Origin: Anaerolineales bacterium
Lineage (GTDB): Bacteria; Chloroflexota; Anaerolineae; Anaerolineales; UBA4823
Reading direction: 5' to 3'
Assembly: GCA_022865865.1 (NCBI GenBank)
Contig: JALHTN010000169.1
Location: 1-8,400 of the forward strand
DNA: 8,400 bases
Below, piece by piece: positions 1 through 6,189 of the stretch. Numbering within the stretch: the stretch's first letter is position 1; the number at the start of each line of letters is the position of its first letter. The position numbers and the translations under genes are program-made. Under the pieces are notes generated by a model. That model had not been told where the DNA came from. It ran no database searches and saw only the letters and a list, made by a program, of their open reading frames with translations.

Positions 1-258
1 GACCGCATAGTTCTCTGGGGTACAAACCCCCTGCTCCGGCGACTATTGTGGTTCAACCTTCTCAAATTCAGCAAATCAGTCTAACATTATGACTGGTACA
101 TATTGTGGGGGCAGGCCAATCTTCTAATTAATCCAAGCTTTCAAATTTCACTATCTTCATTCGAATGCCAATAAAGAGTGTGATGTATTGCCGAGATAAG
201 AGGAGGAGAACGATAATTGAGTAATTATTATTGGGCTTTTCTAGACAAGGCAAATTTG
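1..258. other. Left-edge stretch without a convincing gene
   Basis: This AT-rich stretch lies downstream of the serine hydrolase. From base 1 a plus-strand frame is open for 27 codons and ends at TAA 82-84. It reads like a hydrophobic and basic protein C-terminus (it includes WGTNPLLRRLLWF), but an open run of this length is expected often by chance and nothing upstream is visible. A GGGGT/ACCCC inverted repeat with a 4-base loop sits near 17-30, but it is not followed by a T run. No tRNA, terminator or repeat array could be supported. Confidence 0.4.
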
Positions 259-732
259 TCAGTTCTTACTGTTTAGGCCAAAATTTCTTTTCACAAACTT
301 CAAGTTCTTTACTCGTCCAGCTCCTAAACTAAAACCAACGACTTGATTTTTGGTATCACGCGAAAAACGAAAAGTAATATATGTCCAAAAAAATAAGTCG
401 TTTGTTATAAATGTGAGCGTTTCTGGAGGGAAAGTTATTTTACTAAAATGAAGCCTATCATCTTTAAATAAAAGTTTGTAACTCGTGTTTAACTCCTCAC
501 AATAATAATCTCCCACAAACTCCTTCAGTTGGTCTGGATTTATATCCTCGGTCTTCATTCGAGTATAGGTATAAGTTATTCGTTCCTCACCCTGGATTTG
601 AACTACTTGTTCGTTGTCTAAATCAGCTCGTTCAAATGTAAAACTAATATCATAAGGGATATCTATTGCTTTAAATTGGTTTTGGCTTGTAGCAATAATC
701 TGAAAGTTAAGACCAAATACATCTGAAATCAA
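259..732 (-). CDS. C-terminal accessory domain of the serine hydrolase, in a shifted frame
   Basis: This 157-codon frame begins at a TTG (732-730) and overlaps the end of the upstream hydrolase frame by four bases. No ribosome binding site precedes it, so it is unlikely to start independently. It looks like the missing tail of the hydrolase. The upstream frame stops just inside a segment starting LGIYSCSKTG, which resembles the first strand of the small beta-rich C-terminal domain that follows many beta-lactamase-like hydrolases. Here the segment DQLKEFVGDYYCEEL (about residues 67-81) followed by alternating hydrophobic strands resembles a further copy of that type of domain (DUF3471/lipocalin-like). 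Joined to residue 386 of the hydrolase, the whole protein would be about 544 residues, a usual size for the two-part architecture. The role of the tail is unknown. Stop TGA at 259-261. Recognition of the domain is by pattern only. Confidence 0.6.
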   Translation of the reverse strand: MISDVFGLNFQIIATSQNQFKAIDIPYDISFTFERADLDNEQVVQIQGEERITYTYTRMKTEDINPDQLKEFVGDYYCEELNTSYKLLFKDDRLHFSKITFPPETLTFITNDLFFWTYITFRFSRDTKNQVVGFSLGAGRVKNLKFVKRNFGLNSKN

Positions 733-1892
733 TTTTTTTCTTTCATTGATAGGTCACAAACCGACCCGGTTTTTGAGCAGGAGTAAATTCCAAGCTTACT
801 TTCTAACTCTCTCGCTGAAAGTTTGAATACCTCAACTTCACTTTTTACGGAGTCATTCTCCAACACTGGATATAAATCGGAAAAATACAAATCAGCGACT
901 TGCTTTGTAAGTCGTGAGGGATTTATGCTGCTTAAGTTTGTAAGACACATAACAGAAAATCTTTGTTCAGGGAATCGAATTAACTCTGCTCCATAACCCA
1001 TCCATGAACCACTGTGATGGACCATCTTTAATCCTTTATACTCACCTATTTCTAAACCAAAAGCATAATCCAGTGGCTCTCCACTATTGAGAGTTCCAGT
1101 AGTTGTCACCTTTTCAATCAAATCCTGACCATATCCACCTAGTATGTTATGGTAGAAATTCTTATCCCATAAATATAAATCTTCCACATTTGTGTATATG
1201 CATCCATCACCTACTACATCAAAAATCGACATATCTATCCGATATCCGCCTTGGTCATTGGGAGAGTAACCCATAGCCCGCTCTTTCACTATCATCGTGA
1301 AGTCATCGTGGAAATGCGTGTTATCCATCCCAAGAGGCTTGAATAATTGTTCATCAGCAAATTTTCTCAACGATTGACCAGAAACTCTTTTCACAACTTC
1401 TGCTAACAGGATATAACCTGAATTGCTATATAAGTACTCTTCACCAGGGATAAAGTTGAGTTCTTTTTGTTGCGAAATTAAACCAATAACTTCCTCATCT
1501 GGATACTCATTCTCAAATCGCATCCCGGCAAGTTCCATTAGACTTAGATAGTCACGGATACCACTTATGTGATGAACGAGGTGTCGTATGGTTATTGGGT
1601 GCTCATAAATGGCCATCTCGGTAATATATTTTTGTACTTCATCATCCAAGGAAAGTTTTTCTTGACATATTAGTAATGCTATACATATAGCTGTAAATTG
1701 CTTTGAAGTGGAACCAATGTCAAATATTGATTTTGAGGAAATGGGGATATCATGCTCCAAGTCAGCCATTCCATAACCACGCTTATATATTATTTCACCT
1801 TCTTGAATGATGGCTATTGCACAACCTGGAGAATCTGGTTTGTTCCAGTCTGCAAATAATTTATCAACTCTAGCAGTTAGCAATTCTGCCAT
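729..1892 (-). CDS. Serine beta-lactamase-like hydrolase (class C / esterase family), catalytic domain
   Basis: This protein belongs to the serine beta-lactamase/DD-peptidase/esterase superfamily. Counting from the GTG at 1895 (one residue before the chosen start), the SxxK nucleophile motif is STSK at 62-65, the YxN motif is YSN at 156-158, and the third motif is HSG at 294-296. HHISGIRDY near 108-116 is also typical. In this family the serine attacks an amide or ester; the actual substrate (peptide, ester or beta-lactam) cannot be told from sequence. The ATG at 1892 is chosen because AAGGA lies 8 bases upstream; the GTG just before it at 1895 is only 5 bases away. An in-frame TAA at 1908-1910 blocks any longer N-terminus, so no signal peptide is present and the enzyme appears cytoplasmic, unlike many relatives. 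The frame ends early at TGA 729-731 directly after a seven-A run, leaving the C-terminal domain in the -1 frame. AT content is higher than in the operon to the right, suggesting a separate origin. Confidence 0.88.
   Translation of the reverse strand: MAELLTARVDKLFADWNKPDSPGCAIAIIQEGEIIYKRGYGMADLEHDIPISSKSIFDIGSTSKQFTAICIALLICQEKLSLDDEVQKYITEMAIYEHPITIRHLVHHISGIRDYLSLMELAGMRFENEYPDEEVIGLISQQKELNFIPGEEYLYSNSGYILLAEVVKRVSGQSLRKFADEQLFKPLGMDNTHFHDDFTMIVKERAMGYSPNDQGGYRIDMSIFDVVGDGCIYTNVEDLYLWDKNFYHNILGGYGQDLIEKVTTTGTLNSGEPLDYAFGLEIGEYKGLKMVHHSGSWMGYGAELIRFPEQRFSVMCLTNLSSINPSRLTKQVADLYFSDLYPVLENDSVKSEVEVFKLSARELESKLGIYSCSKTGSVCDLSMKEKN
732..738 (-). other. A AAA AAT heptamer at the frame break of the serine hydrolase
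   Basis: On the minus strand the hydrolase frame reads GAA AAA AAT TGA. The A run has seven residues (733-739). Re-pairing one base back at A AAA AAT would continue into AAA TTG ATT and open the 157-codon C-terminal frame. The heptamer fits the X XXY YYZ rule for -1 slippage. The same outcome is explained by loss of one A from an ancestral run of eight, either a real mutation or a read error in a homopolymer. No convincing downstream pseudoknot or upstream Shine-Dalgarno stimulator was recognised, so the indel explanation is favoured. Confidence 0.6.
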
Positions 1893-1900
1893 CACTGTAT

Positions 1901-1905
1901 TCCTT
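1901..1905 (-). promoter_or_regulatory. Ribosome binding site (AAGGA) that selects the hydrolase start
   Basis: On the minus strand AAGGA lies 8 bases before ATG 1892-1890 and 5 bases before GTG 1895-1893. The spacing favours the ATG. The two candidate starts are adjacent in frame, so they differ by one residue. Confidence 0.55.
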
Positions 1906-1963
1906 TTTTATATCAAATATCAATCGTTGGGTTTGTGCAAAATATCGGAAACCAATTTCTGTA

Positions 1964-1991
1964 TATATAATTTTTCCCATGCTTGCAGCAA
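1964..1991 (-). promoter_or_regulatory. Possible sigma70-type promoter for the serine hydrolase
   Basis: On the minus strand TTGCTG (1991-1986) is followed after 16 bases by TATATA (1969-1964), about 70 bases upstream of the hydrolase start. The elements are close to consensus in position but not in every base, and AT-rich DNA makes TATATA common. Its presence would fit the hydrolase being transcribed separately from the operon to its right. Confidence 0.3.
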
Positions 1992-2028
1992 ATTACAAAG
2001 CAGCTACCTCGAGACCTTCAAGCGGCGC

Positions 2029-2042
2029 ACCAGCGTGCTGGT
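2029..2042. repeat. Small GC-rich inverted repeat ACCAGC-GT-GCTGGT
   Basis: Six-base perfect arms flank a 2-base centre (or 5-base arms flank a 4-base loop). It sits about 115 bases past the hydratase stop codon. There is no T run on either strand directly after it, so it is not a canonical intrinsic terminator. It could still be a residual stem at the end of the operon transcript, or a protein-binding site. Confidence 0.35.
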
Positions 2043-2078
2043 CCTGTTGATAATGCCCGATTATGAATTTATCTGTTT

Positions 2079-2099
2079 CACATTAGCATGTAGAATGTG
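2079..2099. repeat. Inverted repeat CACATT / AATGTG with 9-base spacer
   Basis: Perfect 6-base arms at 2079-2084 and 2094-2099 can be extended by a wobble and an A-T pair to 8. It lies 58 to 78 bases past the hydratase stop. No U tract follows in the minus-strand transcript. It may be an operator-like site or a chance hairpin in AT-rich DNA. Confidence 0.25.
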
Positions 2100-2156
2100 G
2101 AAGAAATTTGAAATTATCGTTCTAATTTTGTCTTGCTTGGCTTCTTTAGCATTCGT

Positions 2157-2609
2157 TTACAACGGACGCTTGAGAAAGAGCACCGTCCTTTCTACTTCAC
2201 AAATCAGCTCTCCGGACTGGTTTTTCCCCAGGTGCTTCAATTTAATGATTCCACGATCAGGTTTGGAACGCGAGGCACGTTTTTCTAATACCTTTGTCTC
2301 GACGTAGATGGTATCCCCGTGAAAGACTGGCCGGGGATGGTTAACTTTTTCATAGCTGAGATTTGCTACGATGGTTCCTGCTGTGAGTTCGTCGACTGTG
2401 ATACCGATCACTAGACCCAGTGTCAGAATACCATTTACAATCCGTCTCCCAAATTGGGTCTTGCTTGAAAAATCTTCGTTCATATGAAGCGGTTGGGTAT
2501 TCATCGTTATGGCGTTAAAGAAGGTATTGTCCGCTTCGGTAATCGTACGTCCTTTCTCATGCAGGAATATCATACCGACTTCCAGGTCATCAAAGAATTT
2601 ACCAGGCAT
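2157..2609 (-). CDS. MaoC-like hot-dog acyl-CoA hydratase/dehydratase
   Basis: This 150-residue protein is the size of a single hot-dog domain and resembles the MaoC / mesaconyl-CoA-hydratase-related group that adds or removes water on 2-enoyl-CoA or 3-hydroxyacyl-CoA thioesters in the cytoplasm. The hydratase signature lies at residues 35-42, TMNTQPLH, with the expected catalytic histidine at 42. The position usually held by aspartate (SGDxNPLH in classic R-hydratases) is Asn37; from memory, TMNTQPLH recurs in this subfamily. The FHGDT motif at 96-100 is also typical of MaoC proteins. The ATG at 2609 has GGAGG four bases upstream, a strong site. It is the last gene of the operon, 82 bases after the CoA-transferase, so it plausibly acts on the CoA ester made by that transferase or by the ligase at the start of the operon. 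It could also be a non-catalytic or differently acting hot-dog protein given the Asn. Exact substrate unknown. Confidence 0.85.
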   Translation of the reverse strand: MPGKFFDDLEVGMIFLHEKGRTITEADNTFFNAITMNTQPLHMNEDFSSKTQFGRRIVNGILTLGLVIGITVDELTAGTIVANLSYEKVNHPRPVFHGDTIYVETKVLEKRASRSKPDRGIIKLKHLGKNQSGELICEVERTVLFLKRPL

Positions 2610-2691
2610 AATCCCTCCAATGGATAGTACAAGCCGACAATGTTTTGCAAATGAGACGGTGTTATTACCTCAATCCACGGGAACTGAGGAT

Positions 2692-3906
2692 TTATTGCGA
2701 GCCTATCACACCCTTTTCGAGCATCACTTCAATCTCACTTTCCGTGTATCCAAGTTCAATTAGAATTTCGCTTGTGTGTGCACCCAGTAAAGGGGGGCCA
2801 TATTGTTGAGCGGCCCGGCCCTTATTCTGGGTCACCGGAAGATTGATTAGACGAAGATCCGGTATGGAAGGATGTGGGCTATCTTCTAAAAGTTGTAATG
2901 CTCTAAATTGCTCGTTTTGAACGAGATCGGCCACGCTCAGAATCCGGCTGCACGGAATTGATCTGGCATTTAACCTTTCTTCCCATTCGAGAGCTGGGCG
3001 AGATTTGAAACGTTCGCTAATCAGCTCACGCAGTTCCTCTCGATTGACTACACGCAGTGGATTGGTGGCAAAGCGTCCATCGTTCGCCAAATCAGGTATC
3101 CCCAGCTCTTCTACAAAGCTGCGGAAAAGGTTGTCATTTCCCACGCAAACCAGCAAGCCTTCATCTGCAGCAGGAAACACCTCATAAGGAGCGATAAAAG
3201 GAGTACCAGTACCACAGCGGACCGGTGCCTCCCCAGTCGCCAAGTATCCTGAGATATGATAATTCATCCACCAGGCTGCAGTCTCGAATAGGCTGGTTTC
3301 AATCAAAGAACCCTTTCCAGTAGCGTGTCGGGTCATTAATGCAGATTGGATCCCGATCACGGCCCATAAACCAGCTCCCATATCATTCACGGCAATTGGA
3401 AGGCGAACAGGTTCTCGATCCGGTTCACCGGTCATATCCATGATACCTGTTGAAGCCTGCATGATGGGATCATAACCAGGGCTGTTCCGGGAGGGTCCCG
3501 CACTTCCATACCCCGAAATCGAGCAATAAATCAATCCTGGATTAACTAATTTGAGATCTTCGTAACCCAGCCCGCGCTTGCCTAAAGAGCCTGGTCTAAA
3601 ACTTTCCACCAGCACATCGGCCTGGTATGCCAGCTTCTTGAGGATATCCAAACCCTCAGATGCGTTTATGTCGACCGCCAGGCTGCGTTTGTTGCGGTTG
3701 GCGCTTAAAAAAGTCGTGCTTTCACCATTCCAGGTCGGTGGAGTCCACCTGCGGGTATCATCCCCATATTCAGGGCGTTCGATCTTAATTACATCCGCGC
3801 CCATATCACCAAGGATCATGGTGCAGTAGGGACCTGCGAGATTCCGGGTCAAGTCCAAAACTCGGATATCTCGCAGTGTGGTTCCAATTCCGGGAGAAGA
3901 TGTCAT
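2692..3906 (-). CDS. CaiB/BaiF family (class III) CoA-transferase
   Basis: At 404 residues this is a full-length family III CoA-transferase, which moves CoA between carboxylic acids through aspartyl anhydride and thioester intermediates without ping-pong release. The N-terminal segment IRVLDLTRNLAGPYCTMILGD (about 14-34), then GADVIKIERPEYGDDTR (36-52), NRNKRSLAVD (70-79) and ADVLVESFRPG (96-106) are hallmark blocks. The catalytic aspartate is most likely Asp175 in VNDMGAG, aligned to the GDxxxG of formyl-CoA transferase. Start ATG 3906 is 20 bases past the MttB stop; only a weak GGAT-like Shine-Dalgarno is present, so translation may be coupled to MttB. Members handle carnitine, oxalate, succinate/benzylsuccinate, mesaconate and others. 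The neighbouring MttB homologue and ligase suggest a betaine-type acid, in the manner of CaiB, but this is inference. A 5-base CCTCA/TGAGG inverted repeat (2669-2689) follows the TAA stop. Confidence 0.93.
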   Translation of the reverse strand: MTSSPGIGTTLRDIRVLDLTRNLAGPYCTMILGDMGADVIKIERPEYGDDTRRWTPPTWNGESTTFLSANRNKRSLAVDINASEGLDILKKLAYQADVLVESFRPGSLGKRGLGYEDLKLVNPGLIYCSISGYGSAGPSRNSPGYDPIMQASTGIMDMTGEPDREPVRLPIAVNDMGAGLWAVIGIQSALMTRHATGKGSLIETSLFETAAWWMNYHISGYLATGEAPVRCGTGTPFIAPYEVFPAADEGLLVCVGNDNLFRSFVEELGIPDLANDGRFATNPLRVVNREELRELISERFKSRPALEWEERLNARSIPCSRILSVADLVQNEQFRALQLLEDSPHPSIPDLRLINLPVTQNKGRAAQQYGPPLLGAHTSEILIELGYTESEIEVMLEKGVIGSQ

Positions 3907-3926
3907 ACCATCATCCGATTTGTTGC

Positions 3927-5432
3927 CTAATGACCTCTAACCGCATTCGCCAAATTTTCATCCTGGTCGGCTGCTTCCACAATCCGACGGACCTCATTTT
4001 TCACATCCTCAGATAGCGGTTCAGGTTTATGGTTCTCCAGGATCCAGCTTGCGGTTTCACGGGCGACATCCACCGGATCGCGCCATTTGCGACCTTCAGC
4101 AGATCCGTCCTCATAAAGGATTGAGTCACGCCGCATCATTGTTCGGTAAGCTTTAACAGATTCTTTATGTCCGATATAGGCGTTGTGATGCCCTATCTTT
4201 TTGATCATGTCAAAAGAAAGCGTTTTTGCATCCACCTCCATCCCATCGGTGATCTCGTCGATAGTTTTCAGGATTTCACGATCGAAAAGGATGCGCGGGT
4301 GATCGAGTACGCTTACGGCTTCGTACATTCCGCTCGGACCGAAAGACATGTCCGCGCCAGCCATCACCCCCAGGAAGTGTGAGTACAGGTTTTCGTACCC
4401 GGCTTGCCAGTTTCCGAGTTCATACTGGCTGCCCCCGAAGGAATGACAGGCAAGCACAGGGATACCATTTGAATGTGACATCTGGATACTGCCAACATTG
4501 GTAATTTGAGCGATACTCGATCCCATGAAATAGACCCCTGTGCGGGGGTCAATAATCCCTGGATTGACTGAGATATAGTTCCCTACACCAGGGTTGATGA
4601 TCTGGGTGAGCATGATACCGCTCAGAGTTTCTGCCATGGCCAGTGTGAGAGATCCGGCAGGGTACGGAGGGGCTGTAAGACCCAGGGTGGGCATCGACAT
4701 AAACCCGACCGGGATTCCATTCTCAGCGAAGACCATGGCAGCTTCAATACCCCCTTTATCCTGCGCCAATGGTGCGATACAGCACAGCAGCTGCGAGAGC
4801 ACTGGACGTTCACGCAGATTCTCCTTACTACCAGCGATGGCGACTGCCATTTCAACCGCGTAGCGGGCTGAAATTTCATCCATCACCGATTCAGACTCGA
4901 CATGCTTTTCAGTACTGTTGTAGCAGGCCTCAAGACCATGAAGTGGGGAGGTAGCGCCTTTATCGCTGGCACTGACCGACGGCCATAACAACGAAACGAT
5001 TGGCAAATAATCGGCGATGCGCGCATGGTTTGCGATATCCTTTTTTACAGACAGCCGGCGTTCACCGGTTTCGGAATCGACGATCTTTGGCGCCTCACCG
5101 CTGCAGTAGAAATAAGTGCCTTCGCCATTGCCGACAGGAACGTCAAGCTCCGGACGCAGACCTGCCATCGTATATTGACGCGGGGAGGTGGCCAAATATT
5201 TATCAAGCAAATCCGCTGGGATCTTGACCAGTTGTTTTTCGAAATCGACCTCCGCTCCCACATCCGCAAAAATTTTGAGCGCTTTTTCAGATGGAAATTC
5301 GATCCCGATTTCTGCCAACACCGCGCGGGTGTTCTCATTGATCTGGCGGATTTCCTGATCGTCAAGGATGCTGATCTTTAATTTCGATTTTATTGGCTGG
5401 ATGCTGGCTTTTCTTTCATTCAATTGGATCAT
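3927..5432 (-). CDS. MttB-superfamily corrinoid methyltransferase, non-pyrrolysine type
   Basis: This 501-residue protein belongs to the trimethylamine methyltransferase (MttB) family, TIM-barrel enzymes that transfer a methyl group from an amine to the cobalt of a partner corrinoid protein. Family features include the N-terminal LAEIGIEFPSEKAL block (39-52), the ALKIFADVGAEVD segment (51-63), the glycine-rich barrel regions around 240-300, and QAGYENL (343-349) followed by GADMSFG (359-365). Methanogen MttB carries pyrrolysine (UAG) around residue 334; here residues 325-345 are read through with no amber codon. It therefore belongs to the large non-pyrrolysine group that includes glycine betaine, proline betaine, carnitine and butyrobetaine demethylases. 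ATG 5432 has AGGAG six bases upstream. The corrinoid gene is directly upstream (45-base gap), the usual arrangement. Stop is TAG (3927-3929). The substrate is unknown; the CoA enzymes downstream hint at a carboxylated methylamine. Confidence 0.92.
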   Translation of the reverse strand: MIQLNERKASIQPIKSKLKISILDDQEIRQINENTRAVLAEIGIEFPSEKALKIFADVGAEVDFEKQLVKIPADLLDKYLATSPRQYTMAGLRPELDVPVGNGEGTYFYCSGEAPKIVDSETGERRLSVKKDIANHARIADYLPIVSLLWPSVSASDKGATSPLHGLEACYNSTEKHVESESVMDEISARYAVEMAVAIAGSKENLRERPVLSQLLCCIAPLAQDKGGIEAAMVFAENGIPVGFMSMPTLGLTAPPYPAGSLTLAMAETLSGIMLTQIINPGVGNYISVNPGIIDPRTGVYFMGSSIAQITNVGSIQMSHSNGIPVLACHSFGGSQYELGNWQAGYENLYSHFLGVMAGADMSFGPSGMYEAVSVLDHPRILFDREILKTIDEITDGMEVDAKTLSFDMIKKIGHHNAYIGHKESVKAYRTMMRRDSILYEDGSAEGRKWRDPVDVARETASWILENHKPEPLSEDVKNEVRRIVEAADQDENLANAVRGH

Positions 5433-5477
5433 CTCATTCTCCTGGGAATGTTTTCTTCTGCAAAAAATATTCGCATA

Positions 5478-6128
5478 CTAGGCTGGTGCATCAATTAACC
5501 GGAAAGCAAGATCGACCGCAGAAATCGCGTCTTCAGCATAACCATCCGCACCGATCTCCAAGGCATAGCTCTCCGTGACAGGTGCGCCACCGACCATGAC
5601 CTTCACCTTGTCGCTGAGACCCTCTGCTGCGAGGGCTTCAATTATTTTTTTCTGCTGCAGCATGGTGGTGGTCAGCAAGGCTGAAGCTCCGACGATATCG
5701 GCATTGTTTTCTTTCACTGCGGAGACAAACTTATCTGCACTCAGATCAACACCAAGATCGATGACTTTAAATCCATTCGCAATCAGCATCGTTCCGACCA
5801 ATGTTTTGCCGATCTCGTGCATGTCTCCTTCAACAGTACCTATTACGACTGTGCCAACCACCTCCCTGGATTGGTCCCCGGCCATGGCTGGCTCAAGCAC
5901 TGCCAAGGCTCTTTTCATCGCCTCTGCACCGATGATCAGCTCCGGCAAAAAATATTCTCCGCTTGCAAACAGCGCTCCAACCTGCTGAATGCCTTTGGTT
6001 AAACCCTCATTAACGCAAGCCAAAGGATCAAGACCCTGGTCAAGTGCTTGCTTGGCCAGCTCTTCTGCATCATCCGGTTCACCCTCGATCACTGATTGAG
6101 CTAATTTTTCATACATTTCTGCTGACAT
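5478..6128 (-). CDS. Corrinoid (B12-binding) methyl-carrier protein, MtbC/MttC type
   Basis: This 216-residue protein has the standard two-part layout. A helical cap domain (about 1-88) is followed by a Rossmann-like cobalamin domain (about 90-213). The cobalamin motif DxHxxG is DMHEIG at 102-107, with His104 as the lower cobalt ligand. SALLTT (149-154) and VGGAPV (179-184) complete the SxL and GG parts of the B12 site. In this family the cobalt cycles between Co(I) and methyl-Co(III), taking the methyl group from the MttB-type enzyme and handing it to a second methyltransferase that loads tetrahydrofolate, coenzyme M or similar. ATG 6128 follows AGGAG by six bases. Stop is TAG at 5478-5480, and the 45-base spacer to MttB is open and in frame. 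No reductive activase (RamA type) or second methyltransferase is in the window; such genes must be elsewhere. Confidence 0.95.
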   Translation of the reverse strand: MSAEMYEKLAQSVIEGEPDDAEELAKQALDQGLDPLACVNEGLTKGIQQVGALFASGEYFLPELIIGAEAMKRALAVLEPAMAGDQSREVVGTVVIGTVEGDMHEIGKTLVGTMLIANGFKVIDLGVDLSADKFVSAVKENNADIVGASALLTTTMLQQKKIIEALAAEGLSDKVKVMVGGAPVTESYALEIGADGYAEDAISAVDLAFRLIDAPA

Positions 6129-6189
6129 TTCTATCTCCTAATATTAATATTTTGATTCCTGATGGTCTTGGTTTCTACGAACGGAGTAA

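Larger units (their letters stand above)
1893..2156. other. AT-rich spacer between the hydratase and the serine hydrolase
   Basis: This spacer has no supported gene. It marks the shift from about 50% GC on the right to under 40% on the left, judged by eye. It contains two inverted repeats (2029-2042 and 2079-2099), a possible minus-strand promoter (1964-1991), and a short GC-richer island at about 2001-2045. A weak plus-strand open frame crosses it, but it has no ribosome binding site and low-complexity content. Confidence 0.5.

Noticed and set aside
1..60. Possible tRNA 3' end near the left edge (GGGGT/ACCCC stem)
   Set aside because: The loop lacks the TTCRA signature of a T arm and no matching acceptor or CCA end could be made.
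1807..2307. Plus-strand 166-codon open frame crossing the spacer
   Set aside because: It overlaps the starts and ends of two well-supported minus-strand genes, lacks a ribosome binding site, and has no recognisable domain.
2669..2689. CCTCA/TGAGG inverted repeat after the CoA-transferase as a terminator
   Set aside because: It has no T run following it and the hydratase with a strong ribosome binding site comes only 60 bases later.
5045..5365. Minus-strand 106-codon frame inside MttB
   Set aside because: It is an out-of-frame overlap of the MttB gene, with no independent start signal or domain.
5575..5988. Plus-strand 137-codon open frame opposite the corrinoid gene
   Set aside because: It is the antisense shadow of the clear B12-binding protein; its composition (serine/threonine/proline-rich) is typical of antisense frames.
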